Part shown: positions 10,244 to 21,456 of the stretch, piece by piece
How positions within the stretch are numbered: position 1 is the first letter of the stretch
Layout of the letters: every line of letters starts with the position of its first letter
The notes under the pieces: model-generated
Seen by the model: the letters and a program-made list of their open reading frames with translations, nothing else
Told to the model about the DNA's origin: nothing
Databases searched by the model: none
Made by a program: the position numbers and the translations under genes
From: Lepidodermella squamata
Lineage: Eukaryota > Gastrotricha
Assembly: GCA_047495785.1 (NCBI GenBank)
Contig: JBLDXI010000024.1
Span: 806,001-870,000 of the forward strand
Direction: 5' to 3'
Length of the DNA: 64,000 nt

Positions 10244-12901
10244 ATGGACAAAAAACGAGAAATGTTAACCTCAATTTTGGCAGTTGGCCTAATTTCTATT
10301 TCGTGCGTCCTCGCCGATGTGTACATGCACAACCCGCGAGGATCGAACGATCGACTGTTCGCGACAGCGGACGCCCGCCGAAACGGGAATAGATTGTTCG
10401 ATTCACAGAATAACGCCAAGGGCGGATACAACGTTGGCGAGGCTGGAGCCGGGCAGGCGGAGAATGAGTCGCAATTCTACAAAATGATCTACTTTCAAAG
10501 CGGGGCTAATACTAACGAGCCGTCTTATTTGACCCTGGAGATGTCTTACCAACATGGCTGTGGGGTCGACGAATTGGGCTGTTCAGCTATTGTTCAATAC
10601 ATGTGCCAGGCTGAGAATGATCAGTCCACTGTCTGGCAAATCCGAGATGGAAGTAACGAACTGACGCCAAACTTCACAAACCCGACCAAGGTCGAAACTG
10701 CCGAAGAAACCGCGGCTAGGCGTAAGGCTGATTTAGACGGAGCAATTGCTATGGGCCAGCAGGAAAGTTGGGACAACTACAACGCCTGTTACCTGCGGAA
10801 ACGCAATGCCGGCCTTTTCGTCGCCGATCAGCGCCCGCGCAACAACGCTCTCGGGTATTCAAGCGCGGCTTTTACCCGGCAAAACCCGACCGGTAAGCGG
10901 TATGGTTACGAATGCCCGGAAGAGCGTGATTACTACCCGTATTGGCACCCGAGCCAATGGAAAGATGCGGCGATTTTGACCGACGATACGGCAACTTGCG
11001 ACCGTTTCCGCCGGGCTAGTTTCAGCGGTAAGCAAACCTTGGGTGTCTGCGTTGGCGCCGATGGAACTCGAGATGCGAGACATTTAACGGCCGAAACTGC
11101 CGAGAATTGCACCGGGTCTGGGTACAAATGGGTCCAGGTGTATAATTACTTGGAAAAGGCGACCGGCTTCACGTCGGAGGCCGCTTGCGTTGGAAAATCA
11201 TCACCCAGGGTGACTTATTATTGGGCTGTGCCTCATGACGCGACGAATTACAACGAGAAGCAATGCTTAGTCTCTCTGCCCTACCCGGATTGCCAGAAGG
11301 CTCCGGTGTCCAGGTCTAACCACTTGGGTCTTGCTGATGGAACCGGCGAATTCCCGCGTTACCAGTGGACCCTGCCGTATTTCCCGTCTAATACCAATCA
11401 AAAATGCGTGCTTCGTATCCGTTACAACATCACAAATGGCGATTACGACCAAGATAAAACGGATTTCAAGAAAAACCAAGTCGACCCTGGCCAAGTTGCG
11501 AGAAAACAGTAAGCATGAAAAATTAAAATTAAAAAATATAAATATAAATTAAATTAAATAAATTATTTAGAAAATAGCTTAATTTTTATAAGTCAATTTT
11601 AAGATGAAATGTTAAAAATATTAGATTAATTCTCTAAAAATCGTGCTTTCTTTCCTTCCAGCCGCGATTTGCTGAATGCTGAAATCGCCAAAATCCGTCA
11701 ATGGAAGAATTCATCTGTAAATGCCGCAATTCAAAAAGCCACGGACGAAAGCAACAAAGCTGCAGCTGAAGAGATCGCGAACGGAAATTCACCTGTTCGC
11801 CAAAATGCCAGGGTCCAGCTTTACCCGAAGAGCCCTGAGCTCGCGCTGGCTATCAACACCGATCAAACTGGCCGCGTTTTCGAAGACCGATCGCATGCGT
11901 TCCGACTAGTCCCAAGGCCGAAGGAGATACCAGCCGGCCGTAAAATCTACAACCTGAACGTTCGAGGCAAGCGAGGCAATATCCAGCAAACTTTCAACGC
12001 GGTCGAATACGATTTTATGCCAAACAAGCTGGAAATCACGTCATCTGATCTGATTCACGTATTTTTTTTACGAATTTTATGAAATTAATTTTTAGGGTGA
12101 TGTATTATAGATTCAATGGACCGGCTCGAACCACCAACCAGGTGATGGTGAAGGCAAGGCTAACACAGATCGAAGCAATCTTGTTCAGATTGGCGACTAC
12201 AACAAGAGTTATCCTTTGGTTGGTAATGCTATTACAATGTGGAAAAAAGCTAAGGTCTACTGGACACCCTTCCAATCAACGTCATTGATCGTTGGTAAAG
12301 ACACAACTCTGACCAGCTCTGGAAACCAGGCTGACCCGTTCGCTCTGAAGGAAAAAGCAAACAGCCAGATGAACGCGTTGAAAACATACCTTACAGAGTA
12401 AACCTCAGAAATATTTCTTATAGGAAATATCGAATTGAATAATTTTCCAGCTCCAAGGATGGCAAGGTTCCGGATGCCCTCAGAGCTGATGCTGACATTC
12501 ACCCGGCTGACCCTGAGAAAAACCTCGATCGGGCCTTTGCCATGCGCCGTAAGCGCCAAGCAACTGCTGCCCCGACTACTACTACAACAACTACAGCTGT
12601 GCCAATGCCGCCATCAACTAAAATCGGTCCCGATGGTCTAACTGATCAACAAGTCAGCTTAGCCTTAATGACAAGCGGTTATTATTGGTGCTACGACAAG
12701 GCTGATTGCCCGAGTTACATTCCGGAATACTTTATCATGTCAACAAATGCCAAGGCCAATTTGACGGCTAAGCTAGACGAAGCTCCGGCTTCTTTCCCTG
12801 GCGTTGTTGTTAGCTTCAGCTCTGGAACGTACAACTTCATGTCGACCCGTAACAACAAATTCAGCAATCGTTCACAGAAGGGTCGCCTCATTGTTAAGTG
12901 A
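10244..12901 (+). CDS. DD3-3-like secreted protein, copy 4 (intron-poor)
   Basis: Only four exons: 10244-11508, 11662-12058, 12111-12397 and 12451-12901, giving 799 residues from the first ATG. Starting at 10262 gives a cleaner signal peptide (MLTSILAVGLISISCVLA) directly before [14 protein letters not shown], and fits the TATA box position. The sequence runs without interruption across three sites where copies 2 and 3 have introns: after EKATG, after SGYYW and after FMSTR. The losses sit at both ends of the gene while the middle introns remain. All family blocks are present; the multibasic RRKR is at 12545-12556, followed by a Thr-rich linker (seven consecutive Thr). AATAAA is at 13103. Confidence 0.82.
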
Positions 12902-13927
12902 AACGTAAAAAAACATCACTCGCCATGAGAACTCGTGCTTTGCTTGAAATACCATTGTGCTTGCGATCGATTGTGAAAAATTTGTAAAAAAAAAGTGAGA
13001 ATTATATTTCTTAATTTTGCATTCATCACTTGAATTAGAGCCACTCATCTAGCAGCAGGGCAACAAATGTGAAGAAAAATAGCCTTTAGCTACTTTACAA
13101 GTAATAAAATGGAAATCGAGACAGCTGATAATACTATTTTACTCTAGCATGCTTCTATAAGGGTGCTTAGCGATTCACCAAGACTGGGGAAAGGACAATT
13201 TGGATGATCAGTTTTAGCTCTATAGAGAAATAACAAAAGGGGGCCTTTGTTATTTACGACATGAAAAAACTCGGCATGAAATTCTATTTATATATTTATT
13301 TATGGCTACACCATTCCGACCGCCCCACCATCCCGCAAAAAATGGTTGGACTTTGACACGGAAAATCTAGCCTAGAATGTGTAATTCACATTCTGTAAAT
13401 TCAGTAACGCCGGGTAATTACGTGGGGTAAAAACCATGTTTTTTGGATTACAAATTAGTCCTATTTCAGAGAGTTATTCAAAAAATTTCATTCACGGTTA
13501 TTTTACGAATTTACCTGATTTGGGGTGATTTTTGCATAAAAATTGAAAACGAGAGGGTAATTTAGGACACTCATTTGCATTCGGAATGGGCGTTGTGAGT
13601 CTTCATTTTTTTATTGACCCTTTCGACATCTGAAGGAGCCTCGCTTGTAATATTTCTTAAAAATCAACTATTGCTCCAATCACCTTGGGATTTACGCCAT
13701 TCGAAAGCTCAAAAGACGGGGAATTTTCTGCAACAAAGTCCTCAAACTATGATTTTAGCCGCTGATTTTTAAATAATATAATTCTGGTTTCCTTATCCGT
13801 CCCTATTATCAAACTTTTGCTCCAGGTTGGTCTTTTATATAATCAAAAATAGATAAGCCTTGATATCTACTATCTACTATCTCCTGCGACTGATATTATC
13901 ATTGTTTTCATAGTCTTGAGTTTTGAC
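12902..13927. other. Intergenic, about 1 kb
   Basis: AT-rich spacer between the DD3-3-like array and the P450 gene. It contains the copy 4 polyadenylation signal and a TATA-like TTATATAATC near 13834. No gene or clear repeat was seen. Confidence 0.45.
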
Positions 13928-15733
13928 ATGTTTGTCACAACAATTCTTTTCAACAGCTCCTGTGTCCTCGGAGCACTGCTCTTTCTATTTTATTTGTATC
14001 GCAAATTTTACGTCCACCGGATTTTCAAACGGCTAGGAATACCTGGGCCAGAACCTCATTGGCTGTATGGCAACACCCTGCAAGTTTTACGCGAAGATCG
14101 CCATCTGATCATCGCAAATTGGTCAGCAAAGTACGGTGATTTTTATGGAATCTACTACGGCGGGCTACCTGTACTCATCACAAAAAGTACTGAGGCCGTC
14201 GAAAAAGTATGCATAAAGCAATTTGGCGACTTCCAGGGTCACATGGTACTAACATTTCATAAGTGGAATTTTTTGCTTAAAATTGCAATTCTTACAAAAA
14301 GGTATGGCCAATCACTCCAGACGCAGATAAAGATCCGAACCATCCTCAGAGCCATCTCTTCAACTCTCAAGGCGAGACTTGGAAGCGAATTCACACCGTT
14401 TTGTTGCCTGTTTTCGCGACTGGCAAATTGAAATCCTTCATGCCTCATATCCTGTCGACACAGAAAGAATTCATAGAATATTTGGCTGAAAAAGTCAGGT
14501 AAAAATATCAAAAAATTTAGATTTATCATTTTTAGGGAGGATTTTTTAGAATTTACTTCTTTTTATAAATTGAACCATTTTTCATAATTTAAACTTGAAA
14601 CAACTGAAATTTCTGTTTTACTCTCAGCGATTATGGAGACAAACCGTTCGATATCAGAGAGGGCTATCGTTTCCTAGCCTTTGAAATCATTGGAAAAGTC
14701 GGAGTTGGCATCGATTTCCAATCAATCAAAAACAAAGGCGAAGGCAATCACATCTCACAGCATGTTCGTGCCTATTTAAGAGGCGTTGCTAGTCCGCCGT
14801 TAATTCTATACATTTCAATGATCGTAACGGAATTAGCCGGGCTAATGAAATTCCTCATCTACACGCAAATGAAGTTCGGCTCAGGGTTCTTCGGCCCAAT
14901 GCAGACGGCTAATAAAGCTGTGAAGCATATCGTCAAAGATCGCCGATCTGCCCCTCAGCCGAGCAACGATATTCTCCAGCAAATGATCGATGTTGCCAAC
15001 AACCCTGCTGCGAACAAAACCATCAGCGAGAAGGAGATAACAGCTCAATGCTTCTTATTGTTTTCAGCTGGGCATGAAACAACCGCAATTGGGCTGAGTT
15101 TGACGTCATTCCTTCTCGCTAAACACCCGGCAGTTCAGGAGAAATTGTTCGCTGAAATCGCAAAGAAATTCCCGCGTGATGCTGATGGCCAACTTCCGGA
15201 GATCGATTACGACGTAGTGATGAATCAAATTCCTTACCTCGACTGGGTATGCAAAGAATCGCTTCGTCTCTACCCTTCCTCTATGAATTTGATGACGCGC
15301 TATGTTGAAAATGATACGACGTTGTGTGGTTTAACAATTCCTAAATCGATCTGGGGCGTGCAAATCGACAACTGGAGCATTCATTACAGCTCGGACTTGT
15401 GGGGTCCGAACCCTCAAGACTTTGTTCCCGAGAGGTTTTCGCCTGAAAACTCGGCGAATCGGCCCGATTCTGCTTTCCTGACCTTTGGTTTCGGACCCAG
15501 AATTTGCTTAGGTTTGAAAATTTACGTTAAATGGTACCATCATTAATTTGATTTTATTTGAAGGAATGCGACTGGCCTATCTCACCATGAAATGTACTTT
15601 GGCCAATGTTTTGCTTCGATATAAATTGGCCGAACCAGTTGGAGGCTTCCCAGGCGGGACTGTGAAGTTTACGTCTCGAAATGGAGTAATCGGCATCGAC
15701 GAAGTCCCAATTAGACTTCTTCCGAGAAATTGA
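13928..15733 (+). CDS. Cytochrome P450, CYP3-clan like
   Basis: Four exons: 13928-14245, 14302-14498, 14628-15511 and 15564-15733, giving 522 residues, the usual length for a microsomal P450. It begins with an N-terminal anchor helix (about residues 5-25) and a Pro-rich hinge (GIPGPEP). The I-helix oxygen-activation motif AGHETT is near residue 319, the K-helix ESLR near 383, a PERF motif follows, and the heme-binding loop FGFGPRICLG is near 457-466 with Cys as the axial ligand. The last intron splits the heme-loop Gly. All catalytic residues are intact, so it should be a functional haem monooxygenase of the endoplasmic reticulum. The substrate cannot be read from sequence. Clan assignment rests on the GHETT and FGxGPRxCLG spacing and is moderate. 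Confidence 0.93.
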
Positions 15734-15854
15734 TCGATGATAAAAATGATTCGAGTAAACACAATTTGTTCAAATTTTATTGCCGCCCAATGAACAGGCC
15801 ATTTTTTGAAACAACAACCATCAAATCTCAACAACTCATATAGGTATAATTCAA

Positions 15855-16418
15855 TCATACGGCGAGGAGGGCGAGAATCACCAGAGAAATCGAGCTCAAG
15901 CCAAAGACTTGGCTAGCTGAGTTGCAGTATTTGCCGTCGCAATAGCACGTTTCAGTCATGCTGTTGGCACCATGAACGACTTTACATCCCACCTTAAAAA
16001 AGGTGGACGTAGCACAACGTCGCGATACGACACCAATTCTTTTGGAAATTTGGAAGAAATATAAAATACGCGGGATTTAAGATAAAACATACTTGTATTG
16101 GAATTTGGAGCCATAGCCGTCTTCTTCGCTTCGAATGTAGTCATTCTCCCAGGTCGTCACTTTGACGCATCGTTCGGTGTCATTGCAGGAAACAATGCGA
16201 GGCTGATCCTGTTGACCAACTTTATCGTAGGTCATATTCACTAGGTTCTTCAACTTCCAGGGTTTATAGTTGCAGGCTTCAATTAAATCCAATTGCTTCG
16301 TTGTGTTGAAATCAGTTGAATTCATCGGGATGAACGAATTGCACTGGTAGCAGACTGCAATAGCTTCGGCGCCGGTGAGCAAAACGCATGCAACAATTGC
16401 AAAATTAACAATATTCAT
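15855..16418 (-). CDS. Ly6/uPAR-type GPI-anchored surface protein
   Basis: Two exons on the minus strand, 16093-16418 and 15855-16038, split by a 54 bp intron, giving 169 residues. A signal peptide (about 1-19) is followed by CYQC, the classic opening of a Ly6 three-finger domain. Further cysteines follow and the domain closes with CYCDGKYCNSA, matching the CxCxxxxCN signature. The last 20 residues are hydrophobic (ISLVILALLAV), as expected for a GPI-anchor signal. Four NxT/S glycosylation sites lie in the first half. It is convergent with the P450 gene, their stops about 120 bp apart. The ligand is unknown. Confidence 0.85.
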
Positions 16419-17091
16419 GTTTAAGCAATAGATTTCTAGAAATTTGTGAAACTTCTGAATTAAATGATATTCACAACTTTGGTGGTCAGCCTCACTTGAA
16501 GTGAAGAACGAGTGACTTATTTCTGTTCAACGGTTTTTTTATGCGAGCGATGACTCAAAGATGCACCAGGAGGACGCACAACGCATCATGCTCGTGTATA
16601 ATATTATTAGTGACCACTTTTATTGCCCTGTTTGTGTGTGGCGTGTCATTTTATGAATGAACGCGTTCGACAATTTCTGGCGGGATTACGCTAGAATAAG
16701 TAAGCCCTCACGTGAGGTTGGTTATCTACCCCAACAAACCATCCGCTCCACTTTTTATTTCATTTATTCCGAGTACCTAATAAAAGGTAAAACCTTGGTT
16801 CGGCCAATTTGAATTGTTACAATTAGCTACAACTTACAAGACATCATTATAAATCGGAATTCATACATTATTCAGAGTATATCGAAGTTGTTTTTCTCGC
16901 AGTTACTACCAAATTCAGTATTGAGCTATGCAGCCAGCGCGAAAAATCGAATCTGGATAAAAAACGGTTCTCTCTGCTGCACTTTGCAAATAAGCAAATA
17001 GCACGTATATGGAACTCAAGGCTTGACAGAAAAATTCGCTTGAGGCCACCTTATAGCTTGAGAGAAATCTTTCATTAGGCTAGCTGTGGAC
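16419..17091. other. Intergenic
   Basis: AT-rich upstream region of the Ly6 gene. No gene or repeat is supported. Confidence 0.4.
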
Positions 17092-17389
17092 ATGCCTCCA
17101 ACAGGAGAGCCAGAGCGCGCATCAGCGATGGAAAATGCCACGTCAGGTCAACCTAAACTGACAATAAAACGAAAACGGCTCTCTTCAGCGCATAAAACAT
17201 CAGAAAATCAGGTGAGAACTCCGCAAACGACAGATTTTCGGCAATTTTATCAATTTTTTTTTAATTTAGCTACTGTCAGTAGTAAGGAAAGACAACAGCG
17301 TCCACTTTATCAGTTGGAAACGAAAGCTGCAACGTGAATTTTTCAGCACCGCAAAATTGGTAAAAACTTCGTGACATCAGACAATAATC
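17092..17389 (+). CDS. Possible small basic two-exon gene
   Basis: An ATG at 17092 opens a polar, basic stretch (TIKRKRLSSAHK). A donor GTGAGA after residue ENQ and an acceptor AATTTAG near 17269 would join it to a second basic segment (VVRKDNSVHFISWKRKLQ) that stops near 17389. Codon use and length do not prove it is a gene. No family was recognised. Confidence 0.25.
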
Positions 17390-17473
17390 AGCGATTTTGG
17401 CGTGGTTACCTGCTTTATTTTCAAGATATCTCAATCACAAAATTGAATAAAAACAAAGTTTTGCTGTTTTTTA

Positions 17474-18475
17474 TCAATGGTTTTGAGTAGTTTTACGAGA
17501 GCCGAAGGTTAATGTAACCAAGTTGAGAAAGCCTAGTAAACACGTGACGATGGAACTAGCCAGGTAGAACAAATTCGGCGTTCCATTCAGGTAAGCCGAG
17601 ACGAAAGCGAAGGCGAAATGCCACCAAAAGTTGGCGAAGCAAACTAGAATCCCTAGGTAAATACTAGCGAGTCGAAACCTCGTGGTCGCCAGCTTGATGG
17701 CCGGCAGCGCCAGGCCTAGAGTGATGAAAGTTGAAATAGCGGCAGGTAGCAGGCGTAACCAGCCGTCGAGAACATCGGAAATCATCTCACCATCGCCGGA
17801 AGGTTTCGAAATTTGAGAAGTATTGTTGCAATCCGGGCACATTTTCCCGAACGCCCTAACAGCTAACAACCAGCCCTGAACAATATTAGGCAATGCTAGG
17901 CAAGTACAGGCGACGAATGACGTCACAGAAACGCTGAGGAAAAGGCCGCCGTTCGGCGTATTGCTCGGCATACAGTCTGCAATGCAATCGCTATCGAAAC
18001 TAGACGAGTTGCTAATCAATTGAATCGCCAATTCGGCATCTTTCTGCTGCAAAGCCGCTTTTAGGTACTGAACACATCGCAAGGCATTCAGCAGGAGAAG
18101 GGCGGTGAAAATCGAGCTGAACGTCAATGATAGGTAATCGATTTCATGGCTTTGATCAAGCGATTTTAGGTAGGTAACCAGCGCGTGCCACAACGCGTTT
18201 TCAGCGCAAATTGCGCCGTTGAAAATGAACGTGAATTGGGGCCGATCGCAGCTTCGACTAATCGCGGCATATGTTAGGATAACGGAGAGAACAAGGTCGC
18301 CCGCCATCAGGGCGTAAATTATTGGATCGCGATTGAGGCCGAGGCCGATGGCGGAAATCAGCGTGAAGCAAATCACGCATGTTGCGGTGGTCACTGTCAT
18401 GACTGTCGTTTTTTGCCTATCTTCCTCTCCGCGGTCACTATTACCATCGCAACTGATAGGATTGACCGACGCCAT
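17474..18475 (-). CDS. 8-transmembrane protein of an unrecognised local family
   Basis: A single exon of 333 residues from the ATG at 18475; the frame runs further up but without an ATG. A polar N-tail is followed by eight hydrophobic segments arranged as two similar sets of four. The third helix of each set carries the same Trp motif: ALWHAL in the first half and NFWWHF in the second. The loop after helix 1 of the second half has a CPDC pair. This is the clearest internal repeat in the family, which also includes the minus-strand genes at 18911, 24263, 25810, 46396, 51172 and 51975. Function is unknown; the protein is expected at a membrane. Almost all members lack introns although their neighbours have many. 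Confidence 0.7.
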   Translation of the reverse strand: MASVNPISCDGNSDRGEEDRQKTTVMTVTTATCVICFTLISAIGLGLNRDPIIYALMAGDLVLSVILTYAAISRSCDRPQFTFIFNGAICAENALWHALVTYLKSLDQSHEIDYLSLTFSSIFTALLLLNALRCVQYLKAALQQKDAELAIQLISNSSSFDSDCIADCMPSNTPNGGLFLSVSVTSFVACTCLALPNIVQGWLLAVRAFGKMCPDCNNTSQISKPSGDGEMISDVLDGWLRLLPAAISTFITLGLALPAIKLATTRFRLASIYLGILVCFANFWWHFAFAFVSAYLNGTPNLFYLASSIVTCLLGFLNLVTLTFGSRKTTQNH

Positions 18476-18910
18476 GTTATAATTCCGCCGAGATTTCTCG
18501 TACAGGTAGTTTTGAGAGGAAGAAACAGCTGGAGGGATGATAAAAGCAGCTCGCAATTTGTTGAGTTTAGCTTGTTAATTATTCATCATTCCAAGCGCGA
18601 TCAAGCACCAGGAAAATGATTTATTGATTTCACAAAAAACATGAATGCACCTGCATCTATAGAATCGCGTTTCTGATCGCATTAGAAAAAAATGAGGCAG
18701 AAGTACGTCATACTCTTTGTATTAGTAAATTGCATTATTTAGCCCACATATAATGCTCAACAACAGTCATTGTTGTTTTCGGTGCAGCAGGCTATTATAC
18801 CAACTATTTAGTCTGCAGAGGAGCAACGATGAATTATTCACTACCATGCCTGGATGCTAGAGTGTGTTTTTGTGTTCAAAAAATAACGATATCGATAGTA
18901 TTTCGGCCAG
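18476..18910. other. Intergenic
   Basis: Spacer between two minus-strand 8TM-family genes; no gene or repeat was seen. Confidence 0.4.
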
Positions 18911-20246
18911 CTACAACGGGTTCAACAGACCTCCAGCGACAATATCGATCATTCCCTTGAAAAAAACGATAGGATATAATTGAATTTTTTCAACTATCGA
19001 ACTAACCATTCCTGAGGTCATTGTAACCGCGAGAAGATGCAGCGGAAATAAGAAATCGGCTCCATGAGGGAACTTTAAACAGCTGATGACCAGGTACCAA
19101 ATCATGTTTAGCAAGCAGAAGCCGCCGTAGTACGAGACGTATAACGTTTTGCGTTTGACGTAATCCGCCATTTTGAATCGCCTCGTTTCCTTGAAAGGTT
19201 GCGACATGATTTTGAGCGCGTACCTGAACAAAGCTGCGTTAACGACCAGCGAAATGAAAGCGGGTACGAGCAGCCTGCCGATTGCAAACGCGTAGTCGTA
19301 GCCGATGCAATCGAGCAGAGTGCCGTCGATTGAGATATAATTTGCGGGGATATAAGCGCGAACTGCGGTGAACTTGACCCCGAGTATGACATGAGCAAAG
19401 GCGAAGCAAGAGCAGATTGAAAACGAAGCCGAAACCAGGGCAATAGATTTCAAATGCGTTTTATCCATTTCAGATTTTTTATTGCTATAAAATAAGTGGA
19501 AAATTAGTGACAACCAAACTTTAAGGCGCATTTTTTAAAGATTTAAAAGCCAACACGATGTAAGCTGCTAGAATCAAGCTAATTCCTAAACAATAGGCTC
19601 CTTGGGCGTGAAGGATCGGCGCTCGAACGAAACCGATAGCTATTGCGATGAAAATGTTCCAGAGCAGGCAAAACGAAACCGGAACAAGGTTTAGCCCCAA
19701 GTCTTGCTGAAATTTCCAACGAGTCAATGTATCAGGCGGTCGGCAACAAGCGACAATAGTCGATCGAAGCGACAATGCAGAGAAAGCTGCTACTGCAATG
19801 GCGCCAGCGATTATTTTGAATGACATGCTATCGGGCACAGCGAAGTCGCGATAGGAATTAGTTAGAGCTTTTTTAAACTCTTCGATCTGCCCTTCTGTCA
19901 GGCCAGTGTCGACAATTTCAGAGCGCCGAATGTAACTTGTCCCAACTACCAAATCGTCACTATCGGGCTGGGTTGGATCTATTACAGCATCAGGGTTCTT
20001 ATAAGCAGTAAAAGAGCCTTCTACAGTAACCAACATCCGGCCTCGAACGTCCTCGTCTGGCTTCTTCACCAAAGGCCGGTGGCGAATGAAGGAGCAGCAG
20101 TTGTAGGCATTCACGGCGATACCGATGAACACAAAGGACAGGACTGAAGTGAATGAAATGACTGACAGGATCAAAAGAATATCGTGGTATTTCGATAGCG
20201 TATTCGATTGTTGCGGGCTTTTAAGGCCGTTAGGAGCAGCAGGCAT
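18911..20246 (-). CDS. 8TM-family membrane protein, probably two exons (or two 4TM genes)
   Basis: Two open frames follow each other and overlap by 11 bp: 20246-19521 and 19531-18911, each with four hydrophobic helices. A 70 bp intron (19485-19554; donor GT at 19554-19553, acceptor TTTTATAG) would join exon 19555-20246 to exon 18911-19484 in frame and give one 421-residue protein with 4+4 helices, the layout of the other family members. The donor (GTTGGC) is weak, so two separate 4TM genes remain possible. Helix 3 of the halves reads SFCLLWNIF and LNMIWYLV, the family Trp motif. The first loop in the N-terminal half is unusually long and polar. Confidence 0.6.
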
Positions 20247-20396
20247 TTCTAGCTAACATAGCAATGGCGCATTTTTCATAATTCACACAAACTTTTAAGC
20301 CAGATTTTTTTGAAAAAAATAGGTCAGTGTGCGCACTGATTGCGCACGCGAAGTGCGCTCAAACCGTGATATGCGCAGCAATCTATTAGTTAGTGT

Positions 20397-21381
20397 ATGA
20401 GTATGCATTTTGTTAAACAGTGTCATAAACAGCTTATGGATCAAGTTCGATCATTTCTATCTGGCGGCAGTTCGAATTCCTTGCCGTCTCACTCTCAACT
20501 ATCGCAAGAAATGGCTGCCGAGCTGAGGCGTACCCAAATCGAACTGTCGCTTCTCAAGCGTGAAAATGAACGCAATCGCGAGCATCTCCTTGAACAGAGC
20601 AAACCATTTTCTGAGCCGTCAAGTAGTAGCAGTCAAAAGCCATCGGCGTTGAAATGCACTTGCTGCCCGATACATTCGCCAGCTAGGCCGGAGTTTCCGA
20701 CTGATCCTCATCTGTTGTCTTCTGCTTATGATCCTAGCCGAAACTTTGCCGGAAACCCGCCTTGGCACGGCGGTGTGCCATGTCACGATAGAAATACGAT
20801 CTACGATCAAAATCTCGCTTATGGACCATCCGTTGGAGCTTGTCGCATGCCCTGCCATCATATGGTAAGTTGGGTTAAAACTTTTATTATTTGCTAAAAA
20901 TTCGGCTATTTCAGAGTATGAGCGGAGTCCCGTCAGTTAATCGAACTTGCTATGGATCCAATATTTCTGCCGGACTTCAACCTGTTGCTGATAATTATCG
21001 AGGGCCTGTTACTCGGCAGCAAGAAGGCGCTGTTGTTCCATTTCGCGGGAAGCAACAGGTATGTATGCATTTGGTCGCTTGGATGGAATTTATTGAATCA
21101 TTGCTCAGATTTCCGACTCGTGGAACGAATTGCTTACGAAACTTGGCCTGCCTCCGATCTCCCTTGAGAACACGAAAGTGAGTTATGATGAAAAAGTTCG
21201 TAAGATGCCATACGTTTTTTTGTGTAGCATGAAAGCGAGATCAGTGATGCGTCAGAGGCCGATGCGCTCCGGCGGAGGAATCAAGTAAGGTTATTGTAGA
21301 TCCCATTTCAGGTGTTTTAAATCGTGTGTATTCTAGGCTGCAGCTCTGTTCGGCATGACACTGGGACAACAACATTATTGA
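20397..21381 (+). CDS. His/Cys- and Ser-rich protein, unknown
   Basis: Five exons: 20397-20864, 20915-21058, 21109-21177, 21228-21284 and 21337-21381, giving 260 residues. The N-terminal region (about 38-68) is a predicted coiled coil (EMAAELRRTQIELSLLKREN). A Cys cluster (KCTCCPIH) and a CRMPCHH motif follow. The C-terminus holds a short helical segment (SWNELLTKLGLPPI) and RRRNQ. It resembles the next gene downstream in its low-complexity, His/Cys-containing style and in the size of its introns, but it has no homeodomain. Only 75 bp separate its stop from the next ATG. No family was recognised. Confidence 0.6.
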
Positions 21382-21456
21382 CTTGATCATACTCTGCCTC
21401 AATGTGTTATGAAATATTTGAATTGTAGGATTTTTCGTTTTTTTTTTAGCTTATAG

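Noticed and set aside
822-12901. DD3-3-like proteins as copper-dependent polysaccharide monooxygenases.
   Set aside because: The mature N-terminus is Asp-Val/Ile-Tyr, not the His required for the copper brace.
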